A DNA stretch of 64,000 bases from Chrysomallon squamiferum (taxonomy: Eukaryota; Mollusca; Gastropoda; Neomphalida; Peltospiridae): NCBI GenBank assembly GCA_012295275.1, contig CM022665.1:37468933-37532932 (forward strand), in the 5' to 3' direction. Positions within the stretch are counted from its first letter, which is position 1; each line of letters opens with the position of its first letter. This document shows positions 1 through 17,669 of the stretch, piece after piece. The position numbers and the translations under genes are program-made. The notes beneath the pieces were generated by a model. That model searched no databases and had not been told where the DNA came from. It saw nothing but the letters and a program-made list of their open reading frames with translations.

Positions 1-823
1 CAAAAAAAAAAAACCTCATTTATTTCTGAAAGAATAACAATAACAATAATAATAATAATAAATATATGGAAATGCGGTTTAGTAATCGAATCGAATTATA
101 GTGGAACAAATAAGAAAAAATAAATAAAGAACATCACAGAAGTTGTCAAACCTTGCGCCAGTGGGAACCAAGGTAATTTTGGGACATGCTCTGGGCTGCA
201 GAGTCATTAGGAAGGCGCCGGAGGAAAATTGCCACGGCAATTACTACCAGATTTCAGTCCATTACGCCCATGCATAGAGAAAAGTCCATGAAGCTGATTG
301 CAAGGTATCGCCATTATGAAGGACACGAATACATGATGACTCCATACTTATTTTTTTATTAGCGGTACGCACATCTTCGAAGCAAGACGCCAACGAGTCA
401 GTAATTGTCTCAGCAGATAACTTCTTAATTTAAGAAGCCGTTTTCTTTTAGCGGTACAGAGTACTACCGGGTCTTACGGTGTTGCTTTTTAAAAACGATT
501 CGGCAATCGAAATGCAAAGACCTTTGCAAGAGGTAATGGAATTCAAGTCTGAGGACTCGCGCTTATGAAAGTGGAACGTGCTTGGCTAATAAACTTCGAC
601 ATTATTACTTGGTAATGGAAAAAACAGAGCTGCTGGTGAAAATTTCTTAAATCTTTATCTACATGCATGCAAATTAAAAAGCAAACACAGACACAAGCGC
701 GCGCTCGCTTATATACATGGGAAGATGATGGTTACATATACATATATACGCGCTCGCTCTCTTTGTGTCTCTGTCACTCTCTCTCTATCTCTGACACACA
801 CGCACACACACACACACTTACAT

Positions 824-854
<31 letters not shown>

Positions 855-1329
855 CAGAGTTCACTCTGTTTGGTTTACGTTTTTAAAACTGATATTAATT
901 CAAAGTACTGTCTGAATTCTGCTAACACAAAAAGAAAAAAAGAAAAAACTGAAAAACTAATAATAATATTTGAATTAAAAAACGATTTAATATAATAATA
1001 TTTTAGTTATCCCTGAAGATTTTCACTGAATTTTTGAAAAACTCTGTTTTTATAATTGTTTTTCATTTATGTTTTTATAATTGTTTGAGATACTCTTTAT
1101 GCATTTGTTTTATTTACTTATTTTAAGATTTATTTATTTATTTTATAAATTTTACAATAACAGCATCGTATCATTTAAAAGCTATTTACTTTTCTTTTTA
1201 ACCTTGTCATTTTGCCTTTAAAATCATACGTTTTCTAAGAAATCGGTAATATTAAAAAGTTCTATAAAGCGATAATGAAAATATACATAATAATCTGATT
1301 TATGTATGTGTATGTGTATTCGCAGTGTG

Positions 1330-1331
<2 letters not shown>
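1..1331. other. Gene-free stretch, left edge
   Basis: No coding region can be supported here. The first 660 bases are less AT-rich than what follows and look like decayed repeat or non-coding DNA. A mixed (CT)n/(CA)n/(TA)n tract lies at about 755-855, and the rest is AT-rich single-copy DNA. Confidence 0.5.

Positions 1332-1332
<1 letters not shown>

Positions 1333-1404
<72 letters not shown>
1333..1404. repeat. (GA)n microsatellite
   Basis: Uninterrupted GA dinucleotide run of about 36 units. Confidence 0.97.
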
Positions 1405-1406
<2 letters not shown>

Positions 1407-3974
1407 ATGAAAGAAAGTGAAGATAATAAATTACCGAATATGTTAGAAATACGTTAAAGATATATTTATAATACATAAATACAGTGTTATTTAATTACCT
1501 TTACATAAATGAATCTTTGTTACTGACTGTATCTCTTTACCGAGAAAACATAAACATCAACCTGTTGTGTTACAAGGAACAAAAGAGTAACAGTGAATAG
1601 CTGAGTGTAATCATGACTGTTTCTTTGTTGATAGGTGCGCAGGTAAGTCTTGATGGACGTGTGAGTCCAGTTTGACCGAACGAATTAAATACCTGTACAG
1701 AAAAACTGGAATTAAAAACAGATTAATTAACGTCTAATGTAAAAAGCTTACCTCTTCCTCTCGCTCGCCCTCCTCCATGTACATTCTGCTCCATTATTGT
1801 CAAACCATGATAACGGTTTCCCGCATTTTGAATCTGACGTTCGCGATCAATACCTTAGGCAGACTGACGCTACATTGCGCGCGCTAGCGAAACCCTTTGT
1901 CGTCTGCTAACATTGGTGATTGCACCGGAACTAGTTTGATCCTGGCTAAAGGTCAGAAACTTTGACATTAAGGATCCCATAGTAATTTCGTAATTCAGCC
2001 ATCAAGTAGACGAGCACGTTATTTTGATTATGCCATAATTTATCATTTCTTGCACACAGCAGATCGAGAAATCAGTTTTGATCATTAATTGCTACGCCAG
2101 TCAAGCGACCGTTATACAGACTTTCCACTGGCCGGTGTTCTCCCAGTTCTCTGACTGTGACACGGAACCCATGTTGACAAGATTATATATGTTAGTAATA
2201 TAAACGATAAAAATCGATCAACATTCGATTGAGATATTGCCGTGTTCATAAATGACACGGCACCGACACTTGACTGAGCTTGAAGAATTTTCCAGCAGCG
2301 CAAACAGTGTTCAAACCATTTCATACGGTGACTAAAGCAAAGCACAAAACTTCCTGAGCCGTAAGAAATTGTGTGATGTTTTTTCCTGATATGAAACAAA
2401 TCTACCAGATACAATTTAGATGGGACCGTGACAGAAGTCAGTTATAACTTAGTCAAATCGTTTCTATTATAAATGAAACAGCTTCGTTGGCAGTAGAAAG
2501 TGCAATCAAAGTACATCGTCCGCTGTTTAAGATATATCTCGTCAAGATCTTGTAGTCAAATCCGTAATAAAAGTCGGGAATAAAAAACAAAAACATTTTA
2601 AACGATGACGAAGATAACTGTAAAAAAAAAAAAAAAATCCCCGAGAAGCAGAAATATGTTTCAGAAGCAAACCATTTCGAACGATGAAGGCAATTCAAAA
2701 TAATCCCAAGTGCTGAAGAAATACGTGTTTCTGAAGCCAATCATTTTCAGTAAAAGCAATTCGCTAATATCTCTCGGTTGTAGAAATACGTGTCAGGAGT
2801 AAACTATTTCAAATGTTCAACACAACTCGGATGTATCTTCGGGCCGTAGAGAATGTAGTTTTCTTGCCTGTACGGAAGCAATCTGGCCCAGATCTTGAAG
2901 ACAAGTTTGTAATAGAGTTCAGTAGTAAGCGAGAACCTGTCTTATTAGATTGAACGATACGAGACTCTGGAGATGCTTCTAGCATCAGAACGGGATTTGT
3001 CTCAATTACTTAATCAGGAACGTCGTGGCCATTTAGCAAGTCTCAACGTCAAATGTCTTCGCAAACTTGTCGTGTAGTGCTGTGTTAGACAAACAGGTTT
3101 AGAATTCGCCTTCAAATCTAGATGCAGTCATTTAGAAGATATCCATGTTAAATATTTTCACAGTCTCCATTCTTCTGGTTTATGCGGAGTATTGGTCGGT
3201 GTTAGACAAACAGGTTTAGGGTTTGCTTTCAAATATAGCTGCAGCCATTTAGAAGCAAAGAACGTCAAATATTTTCACATTTTCACAAATCTCAGTGCCA
3301 ACTTTCTTCACAGCCGCCATTTGTATAATATATATAGAACAGCAGGGCCCATTTTCTAAGTCTGACTTTAGCAACTAATAATTCTCTACAATGAAAGTCA
3401 TCACGTAATGTTCAGTAATAATGATGAGCGTTTCATATCTGATTCCTGTTTGTTATTTAATTTGTTGAAATTAATACAGATGAATAAAAACATTTCACTC
3501 TCTCGTTGTTGGTTTTCTTATTTGGATTAACGACAGTCCATCTGATCGTCTGTTTTTCTTTTTTTTTTCTTCCCGTCTTCTTCTTCTCTCTTTTCTTTTA
3601 GTCTGTCTCTGATAAGATGATAACAATACGATTATATAAATGTTTTACAAGAAAGAATGCAAAATAAAACTAATAAAATAAACATTAGTAAATAGATAGA
3701 GTGATGGATTGACTGACAGATATATAGATATATAGATAGACAGACATATATACCTGTACAGAGACAGAAAGACAAAGAGAAAAGTAGATGGATAGATAGA
3801 TAAACAAACCGAGATATACACAGACAGACAAACATACAGACATATAAATAAACAAACATATATAAAAAATAAATTCAACGCATTTGTCTCAGAAATGTGT
3901 TTTACGTGCATTTTCAGTCACTATATAATAATTCATCTGGCCTTCAAACAGCATGTGTTAATTAAAAAATTAAA
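1405..3974. other. Gene-free stretch with degenerate tandem repeats
   Basis: No convincing exon was seen. At about 2640-2860 there is a degenerate tandem repeat of roughly 70 bases, built around variants of AGAAATACGTGT followed by a CCATTTC-like block. A cleaner two-copy repeat follows at 3082. Short open frames on the minus strand lack homology or splice context. Confidence 0.5.
3082..3290. repeat. Two-copy 117-bp tandem duplication
   Basis: The unit starting GTGTTAGACAAACAGGTTTAG at 3082 restarts at 3199, a period of 117 bases. Similarity continues through the CATTTAGAAG and AAATATTTTCACA blocks. The copies differ at scattered bases, so the duplication is not recent. Confidence 0.85.
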
Positions 3975-3991
3975 TACATACATACATACAA

Positions 3992-4024
<33 letters not shown>

Positions 4025-4100
4025 CATACATACATACATACATACATACATACATACATACATACATACATACATACATACATACATACATACATACATA
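3975..4100. repeat. (CATA)n microsatellite
   Basis: Tetranucleotide CATA array with few interruptions. It creates spurious open frames (IHTYIHTY and its reverse) that are not genes. Confidence 0.97.

Positions 4101-9477
<5,377 letters not shown>

Positions 9478-9567
<90 letters not shown>
9478..9567. repeat. (CT)n microsatellite
   Basis: Pure CT dinucleotide run of about 45 units, followed by a degenerate pyrimidine-rich tail to about 9715. Confidence 0.97.
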
Positions 9568-9570
<3 letters not shown>

Positions 9571-10384
9571 CCTGTTCTCTCTCCCCTTCTCTCATACACA
9601 CATATCACGCAAGCACACATCCATTCAACTGTCTTTTCTTTCTTTCTCTCCCTCCTTCTATCTTTCTTTCACTAACCTCACTCTATCTCTTTCATTCTCT
9701 CTTCCCTTTATAGTTTTTTTCTCACCCTTTCTTTTTGTATTTTTTTTTTTTTTTTTTTTTTGTCCAGTACAAAAATAAAAAACCTCTTTTTTTGTTGTTG
9801 TTCTTGTCACAACCAGTTTCTTACGATTACATTTAAAAGTGGTATAATTGGAGCAGTGACATTTTGACACAGAAGTAAAATTACCATGATGAAATTTTCT
9901 AGATATAATGACAGCGGGTTTCAGAACTGTTTCCTTGCTGTCACGTTAAAATAAAATAGACGAAATCAGTAATGACAGACTACAAACAAATCTGAATGAA
10001 ATCTAATAACATGTTTCTTGTATTCGATAAAACTTTGAAAACCTGATTTGGTAAACACTGAGAGGAGGAAATTTGTTTTAATAATCAACCGGATGGGGAA
10101 TCTCATGATGTTTTACATTCTTCAAAGAGAAAGAAAAGAAAAGAAAATAAAACCCGTTACGTTTTTCTGTATTTCTTTTTGTGCCAGTATTTCGTCAATC
10201 TATCTTTGATATAGCTATGTGTAATAAACAAACAAACCAACAAACCAACAAACAAATAAACAAATAAATAAATAAATACGTAGATGTTATATGCCTTCGT
10301 TTACATACCTACATGCTTCCTTATTACGTACATATCTACACACGTACGTGCGTACGTCTGATATCTACCTTAAATCTTACCTCA
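9568..10384. other. Gene-free stretch
   Basis: Pyrimidine-rich tail of the preceding microsatellite, a poly-T run at 9741-9762, then AT-rich DNA with (CAAA)n and (AAAT)n repeats near 10225-10280. No gene seen. Confidence 0.5.
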
Positions 10385-10529
10385 CACACACACTCATACA
10401 TACATAAATACATATACACATACATACACACATATATATATATATACATACACACATCCATGTATACATACATACATATTTACATATACGTACACACACA
10501 CATACATACATAGGTACATACACACGTAC

Positions 10530-10560
<31 letters not shown>

Positions 10561-10680
10561 CATACACACATCCATGTATACATACATACATATTTACATA
10601 TACGTAAACACACACATACATACATAGGTACATACACACGTACATACATACATACATATATATATACATACACATACAAA
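10385..10680. repeat. CATA/CA-rich satellite with a 114-bp higher-order unit
   Basis: Within a CATA/CACA/TATA-rich tract, a segment starting CATACACACATCCATG at 10447 recurs at 10561, a period of 114 bases. The two units are nearly identical over their length, including the internal TAGGTACATACACACGTACA block. This is a higher-order repeat and not simple slippage alone. Confidence 0.85.
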
Positions 10681-11234
10681 CGTACGGATATAAATGCACA
10701 TAAATACAAACACCCACACACATAACAAAAAATACAAACAAAATAATAATTTTAAAAAACAACAACAACAACAACCCAGTCATTAATACGTTAATTTATT
10801 CTTCTTGTACTTGTGAGCTCATTACTAGATAACCATCTTTCTAAAAATCACTCGAAAGGCGACATGCCCAACACGAACAACCATTACAAATGTACACATA
10901 GCGTGCGTTTGTTAATGAAATGGCCAAAGATATAAACAAAGTGGACTTTTTTCAGCCACCATGAAAACTGGTTAACGGTATAGTATAAACGAACCAGCTG
11001 AAAAGCTCAGTAATGAGAAACAGTTATTTCAGCGCCTGGAGCAAAGCGGCTGATCACTTTATGACATGCGATGTGTTATCAAGTAGATTTAAAACGTGTG
11101 AATTTTGCAGTATTAATACTGTAATTACTGCGGTTTAATTTAGTGGAGTAAAGTGCTTGTACGTGTATTTGTGCATGTACGAACGTGCAACCGTGGTCTC
11201 CTACGCAACTACCTTTTGATCAACAATTGTGCAT

Positions 11235-11345
11235 GCATGCATACATACATACATACATACATACACACATACATACATACACATACATACATGCATACAT
11301 ACACACATACATACATATATCATAAATACATACATACATACTATA
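11235..11345. repeat. (CATA)n microsatellite
   Basis: CATA tetranucleotide array with CACA and CATG interruptions. Open frames across it are artefacts. Confidence 0.95.
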
Positions 11346-11459
11346 GATACATACATAGTCTTTCTATTTGCGTGTATATGTCTGTGCATGTATATATGTT
11401 TGTGTATGTATGTATTTATCTATCTGTCTTTCTATTTTGTGTATGTGTCTGCATGTAAA

Positions 11460-11515
11460 AAAAAACCCTAATAATAATTTATAATATTTTGTAATTGGCA
11501 ATAAAAAAAAAACAC

Positions 11516-11558
<43 letters not shown>

Positions 11559-12041
11559 TGATAAATAAACTAATTAACCAAATAACTAGTCAAACGTACA
11601 AACAAACTTCTCTGTGTTACAGACACAAATATATTCAGAAAGAAAAATAGACAAACAAAAAAAAATCCCCATAAAATTCATGGACAGACAGGCAGATATA
11701 TAAAATTATATCGTAAATGATAATTACCGTAAACGATATAACAAAGTTATTTAATTATTATAATAATAAAATATTAATAATTAATTATGACATGTTAATT
11801 AACGATTCGAGACCGAACAGAATTTCTTAATTACCATTAGCGTAGCAGATAATCCTATTTTAGTGATTTATATGTTGTGTTGTGTCATGCTGTGCTGTGC
11901 TATATTACATTATATTATATTACGTTGTGTTACGTTACGTTAAGCTGTATGATATGGTATTTAAACTAGCTAAACCATGTTGCGTTATTTATGTTACATA
12001 ACATGTTTATTGCATTGACTTATTTGGTTTCTTTCTTTCAT

Positions 12042-12082
<41 letters not shown>

Positions 12083-12350
12083 CTTCTTCGGAATAATCAG
12101 CATCAGCATTTTCTCCTTTATCTTGATTTGTTGTTTTATTTTTATTTTTAAATCTAGTATTAATCCCTATTATCCCAGTATAACCTCTTTACAGTCGTAA
12201 TAAAACATCGCTATCTTTTAACGTCATACTTTTAATATTGAGTGCTTAAGGCGTATTTCTGACATGTGTTAAAATTGTAATTCTGAAACTGCTGGCTTAA
12301 TGTATAATGTTGTAGCATAAGAGTCACAACTTTGATTTTCTTGGAATTTG

Positions 12351-12393
<43 letters not shown>

Positions 12394-13411
12394 TGGAAGT
12401 ATCATGGTTGCACTCGATATAGAACTCTTTTTATTCTTTGTACGTTTAAAAACAAACACTGTACCTAGAATATCTAAGTCTAACCTCACCATAATCAAAA
12501 TAAAACCGATTTATTCTCAGTCTTCATCTCCTTTACCTTCTTCTTCTTCTTCATCTTTTTCAAACTGATATTATTGCTATATTACTTTATTTCTAAACAA
12601 TTTTACTTTATCCCCGTGTCTCTCAATCTGGACCCAGAACGACTAATTCATGTGGAAGACTGAATGGAAGCTGAGCGCAGTTTAAATGGGAAATAATCGC
12701 CGCTGAGTATAAAATTGGCCTCGTCTGGTTCCTATCATCCGTCTTTTGTGACTGCGCCATACATCACGATTAGAGCAAGGAACGTGCGCGCTTTCTTAAA
12801 CACTACCAGGAAATCAGCCTTCACTTTCAGCGGTTTGACCATTATACAATTAATCGGGACTCAAAAGACAACAAACCCACAGATAGGCCCATTGTTATTT
12901 GCAGCAGGTTGCCGAATTCATTCTTTCCCGTAGCTGGCAATAACGTCAGGCATCGCGCCATGAATTATTTATGGTCTATTAATTCCCAGTGTAATAAAAT
13001 AATGTATTTCCTGTTCTCAAGAAGGCGGATAATTGGTCGTAATGTTGAGTCGAGAGAAAATGTAATCAAAGCATTGGACCAGAGTTAAGAGAATATTAAT
13101 ACGAAATATTTATTAAAGAAGGAAGAAAGAAAGAACTACTAAACACACATGCCTAAGAAAAATACTACATACGCATGCACATTAAAAACTCAAAGAATTC
13201 GAACGTACATGAACCCCAAAGAAAAGATTTCAAGAAACATTAAAATAAATGTTATTATTATGACTATATAGAGGTTAGACTGAGAAATGCTGTGTACAAA
13301 TTTGTTTTAGCAAACACAGAAATAATTAAGATGAATAACAAATTAAAGTACAAGAAGAAGAAGATGATTACGATGAAGTTAAATAGAAGATATCGAAGGG
13401 GAAAAAGTTAA

Positions 13412-13442
<31 letters not shown>

Positions 13443-13750
13443 ATTCTGAGAATCCAAATAAATTATTTAAAAAAATAAATAATAATAATAAATCCATTTA
13501 AAGAAAAAGTAATAATTATAATAATAATAAAAAAAAAAAAAACAATAATAATAAAAAAAACAAAAAAACATAGAAAAATAGAAAAGACAAAAAGAGGAAA
13601 AAAAGTGATAAAAAATAGTTTTATGCAGTCTGAACGTTTATGTTATTCATATCAGTGCAGTAACATGCACAACATATAAAACTGGTGTCTCGTAAAGTCA
13701 GTTGTTACACGACTGTCTGACTGAGGTTATAGTGGCGATGCGTTACTATC
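11460..13750. other. Gene-free stretch with poly-A/T tracts
   Basis: Contains (AAT)n at 11515-11556, a poly-T run at about 12043-12077, a poly-A run at about 12351-12389 and AT-rich repeats at 13400-13620. The segment 12610-13030 is noticeably less AT-rich and ends in homeodomain-like TTTATGG and TTAATTC words. It has no supportable reading frame and may be non-coding functional DNA. Confidence 0.5.
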
Positions 13751-13804
13751 AAAATGTCACCAACTTTGTCTGAAATTCTTTGCACAGCTGCGCCTTTCTA
13801 ACAG

Positions 13805-14002
13805 ATTAAACAAATCACTTGAACTCAAAGGTTGGTGTCTGTGCGGAAACATCAGCAACTTGTTTTCGCGTCCAGATGGACAAAATGTTAAGACGTTCTT
13901 CACAGAAACGTGCTCAAGTAACCCCTGGCTCGACCACAAAGTCGATGGCTCTCCAAGCTACAGAAATGAAACAAATGCATATATATACAAACAGCAGCGA
14001 CT
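13805..14002 (+). CDS. Possible single exon resembling a WSC-type carbohydrate-binding domain (fragment)
   Basis: Weak call. After a reasonable acceptor (TTTCTAACAG) the plus strand is open for about 65 codons. It reads a CLCGN motif near 13837-13851, then a second Cys in TETCSSNPW, and ends in a NAYIYK-like strand. WSC domains end in a comparable CxCGN ... C ... sVY pattern, but the usual CGG motif is missing here and no neighbouring exon was found. The 3' boundary has no clear GT donor. It may be a relic exon or chance. I see no signal peptide, and no function should be inferred. Confidence 0.25.
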
Positions 14003-14399
14003 CTCTTTCGTTTTCGTCAGTGCTTCAGCGTTCTTGAAAACTTGTGTAACTGCATGTGCTTTGATAATAAACAATTCTGTCAATCTAATGTTAACTTTAA
14101 AAGAAAACATTTTATATCTGTTTCCATCTTACAGTAGTAATTTTAACTATTCGTGGGTTTTTTCGTTTTTTTTTTTTCTCTCTCTCTCTTTATTTTTTTC
14201 CTGCACGAACAATGATCCGTCTAATTTTTCCAAATCACTGAGCGGAACTTTTGATGTTTTGAGCAAAAATGAAAAAGTTCAGTGGACAAAACCATCATAT
14301 TTTCAAAATAAAAAAATGAGAGATAACATTCTGATAAGCAGCTTAGAAGGAACATTGAGTACGATGATACAATTATTGCTTCAGCAGATGCTGTAGAAA

Positions 14400-15233
14400 A
14401 AGGATGGCAGGAGACTTTTTAAAACTCTTTGTCGAGTTTGAGAAGAGACAAATTAAAATACAGAAATGAAGGCTTTCATTCGTCATGCAAAATCAGCAAC
14501 ATCAGAGATAAGTGCCAACATGTTACCATCCTCACTGACGCCTTTTCTACGCTTCTGATTCTTCTCAAGATTCTTGAAACCAGCAAACTTGGTTCTCCTT
14601 GATCACCTCCTCAGCTGAAGATCAATTTAGCATCAGTGAATTCCTTGTGAAATCCAGAAAACAAGAAAGTGAAGAGCATCCATGAAGTTGATATACCTTT
14701 TAAGATGAAACGATTCTGACTTTGAAGAATAAAAATCATCATAAAAAAACACCAAAAACAAAAACAAACCAACAAAAGAGGCTTGTGGGATCTAGAAAAA
14801 GGGGTGAAAATGACTATATTGCTCATTGCAGTTTTGAAACGTAGTCAGTCAATTAAATGAAAAGAGATGCGACTCTGAGGCTGAGATAACATTCCTATTA
14901 TACAACTGATAAGAAAAACGAATCTAGAAGTCCACAGAGAGCCAAACTGACAAATTAATGTGACTGACGACTGTGTTTCTACTTTAATAGCCGAAACACG
15001 CATAATGGTAACAAACCAGTCTAATAGTTTGAGCGTCTCGCATGCTAATCCGAGGACACCGAGTACAAACACTAATGAACGCTGATGTCAGACTCACTGG
15101 CGAATGGTAAGGAAAAGAAATACAACAAGAGTGAAGATCTTAGAAATAACTGTTAGGATTAAATTCGCGTCTATCTGATGAATGGTAAAGGTTTTTTAAT
15201 GAAGTTAAAACATCAAATTTTAAATTCTAAAAT

Positions 15234-15271
<38 letters not shown>

Positions 15272-15962
15272 TTAAAATATAAATAGCAAAATGATTTTTA
15301 AAAAACAACAATTCAAATGAATGTCGAAAGTAGACGGATGTATGTATCAGTAATCCAGTAACACGTGCATATGTGCACGAGTAGATATATTGATAACAAT
15401 TAAACACCAGTAAATAAATAAATGTTGCAGTAATATACCCCCAGACACCAACCGCAGAAAATATGGTTTGAAATGCGCAAAATAAAATATTCGTACAAGA
15501 AGATATCTAGCATTATATCAAATGAAAACTAAAGATTAAAAAATTAAGAATTAAAAAACGTATTCAGAATAACTATGTCATTTAAGCTGCCTCATATTCC
15601 AAAACTGATAATTAAACGTTAAACCTGTTGTCTCCGTTACAGACTCCCATAAGTCATTTGTTTTCCAAGAATGAGATATTTTTCTAGACTAAGTTTGACG
15701 TTTATTGTTTTCATGTACAATTAGATAACAAAGTTATTACTGGAAACAATCGCTGTATACCTCAGAGATGTGAAATAGCACACCATTGTTACAGTCCAGA
15801 GCGCTTTGTGTCTTGTCAGTAGTTTGTGCATAACGAATGCTTCCCTTTTTCTTCTTCTTTTGTTACGAAATCGAGATAAAGATCTTTTCAAGCCTAAATA
15901 AAGCATAAAATACTTTTATGACAAAGCCAGCTAACCACAGAGACAAACATGAGTGAGTGAGT

Positions 15963-16026
<64 letters not shown>

Positions 16027-16261
16027 AATCGAAAACCACCATTCACATAATTAATAATTCATGCACTCTTAGTATTCATGTGATTATATAATATTTCTGT
16101 GTATGATGTGTACTATTGCTAAGAGTAAACTGACATATATTGTTAAGTCTTTAATTTCCAAAATGTTGAATATACTGAAACGTATTTTTCTATAATGCAA
16201 CCTTATGTATAATCATACTACTGTGTTTAGGGAAAGATTTATCAGACACACACACACACAT

Positions 16262-16293
<32 letters not shown>

Positions 16294-17520
16294 ACAAAAA
16301 CAAAAACAAAGAACAAAAACAAAAAACAAAAACAAAACAAAGCAGCTTCTGCATACGGCCTTACAGGCTCTACGAATTTCTGATCAGTTATTATACTTTA
16401 TTCTGTGTTAGCACATGTTAAACAGGGCCTCCATATTTTCTACAGTTAGGATCACACGAGGTCAAAATTCGTCCCTGACTGAACCATGTCAACAATGAAC
16501 AATTTAAAACAAATATCGTCCACAGTTGTAACAAATATTGACATCTAATATTACCCTACGATTAGTAGTTATTAATCTGTCAAAGAGCTAAAACACCTGA
16601 GCCGTTTTTGTGTAGATAATTAATTATTTACTTCACGAGATCTTGATTGTGATTATCTGACAAGAGTTTTGTCCCTTTAAGAACTATCGGATTCTGGAAG
16701 CGTTTTCAGACATTTTATTATGAGAACACGTTTTGGTCTTTCTCGCGTATTATATTGCTTACACGGAGATTCTTATTTTTATATTTATTTATTTATATAC
16801 TGAAATTACGGTACAAATCATGGTTTACGATAGTTTAAATATTCATGTTTTCTTCAAATTACAGTTCCATCAATTTCATTATCTCAATAAATGTCTATTA
16901 CTTATATTTAAGAGACGTTTTCTATGCGCTATTTCATTCCTGTGTTTAAGGACTATTTGAAATATTGATCGTATTCATAACAAACACAGCACTGAAAAAT
17001 GACAAGAAAATGAAGTGAACGACAAACAAAAATATTCATGAAGTACAGACTTGGTTTTTTTTTTTTTTTCAGTTTTATTTTGATGCATTTCCCATGGATA
17101 CAGTTTGTATGAAAACTGACAGATATGATACAGTGTTAAGGAATTATAAATATTTTGGCTGTTTCTGCTTAATTTATATGTAATTTGTTTTTATTAGCTT
17201 TTAGTCTTTCTCTCCTTTTTTTTTGTATCATTTATTTATGTCTGTAAGCGTGCTTTTATGATTTACGTCTGTGAACATAACTAATACTGTAGATGCCTTT
17301 ACATCGTGTCTTTTGAGACAGTGATATTACACATAAATAAATATTACAAATTATTTGATCCAATGATACAAATTACTGGCTGGCTATGAACACAAATATT
17401 TAACATGTACAAACTAACAACGACGCAATTAATGACTAATAAAATAAAATACTACTGTACAAACAACTATGTACAAGATATTTCCCAATATACGACACTT
17501 CTAACCATGTACAAATTTAT
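14400..17520. other. Gene-free stretch between the exon candidate and the cyclin gene
   Basis: AT-rich DNA with (AAT)n at about 15237-15270, a (GA)n run at about 15957-16021 and poly-A at about 16272-16294. A short hydrophobic open frame on the minus strand near 14845-15072 lacks homology and a matched pair of splice sites. No gene can be supported. Confidence 0.5.
15957..16021. repeat. (GTGA)n/(GA)n microsatellite
   Basis: Four GTGA units grade into a pure GA run of about 27 units. Confidence 0.95.
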
Positions 17521-17526
17521 ATCTAT

Positions 17527-17532
17527 TTTATT
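17527..17532 (-). terminator. Candidate poly(A) signal of the cyclin gene
   Basis: AATAAA on the minus strand, about 138 bases beyond the cyclin stop codon. Its position fits a 3' UTR, but the region is AT-rich, so the hexamer alone is weak evidence. Confidence 0.4.
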
Positions 17533-17669
17533 TAATATACATAATTATATAACTATGTACGCAACCATTGGCAGTAATATGAATATTTATACATCATTGT
17601 ATCACAGTCGGTATATCACATGCGTGTTTGTATAATAAATAGCTGGTCACTAATCTCCAGGCTTATGTT

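Noticed and set aside
14845-15072. Hydrophobic minus-strand frame that looked like a membrane exon
   Set aside because: Only a weak acceptor and no partner exon or family motif.
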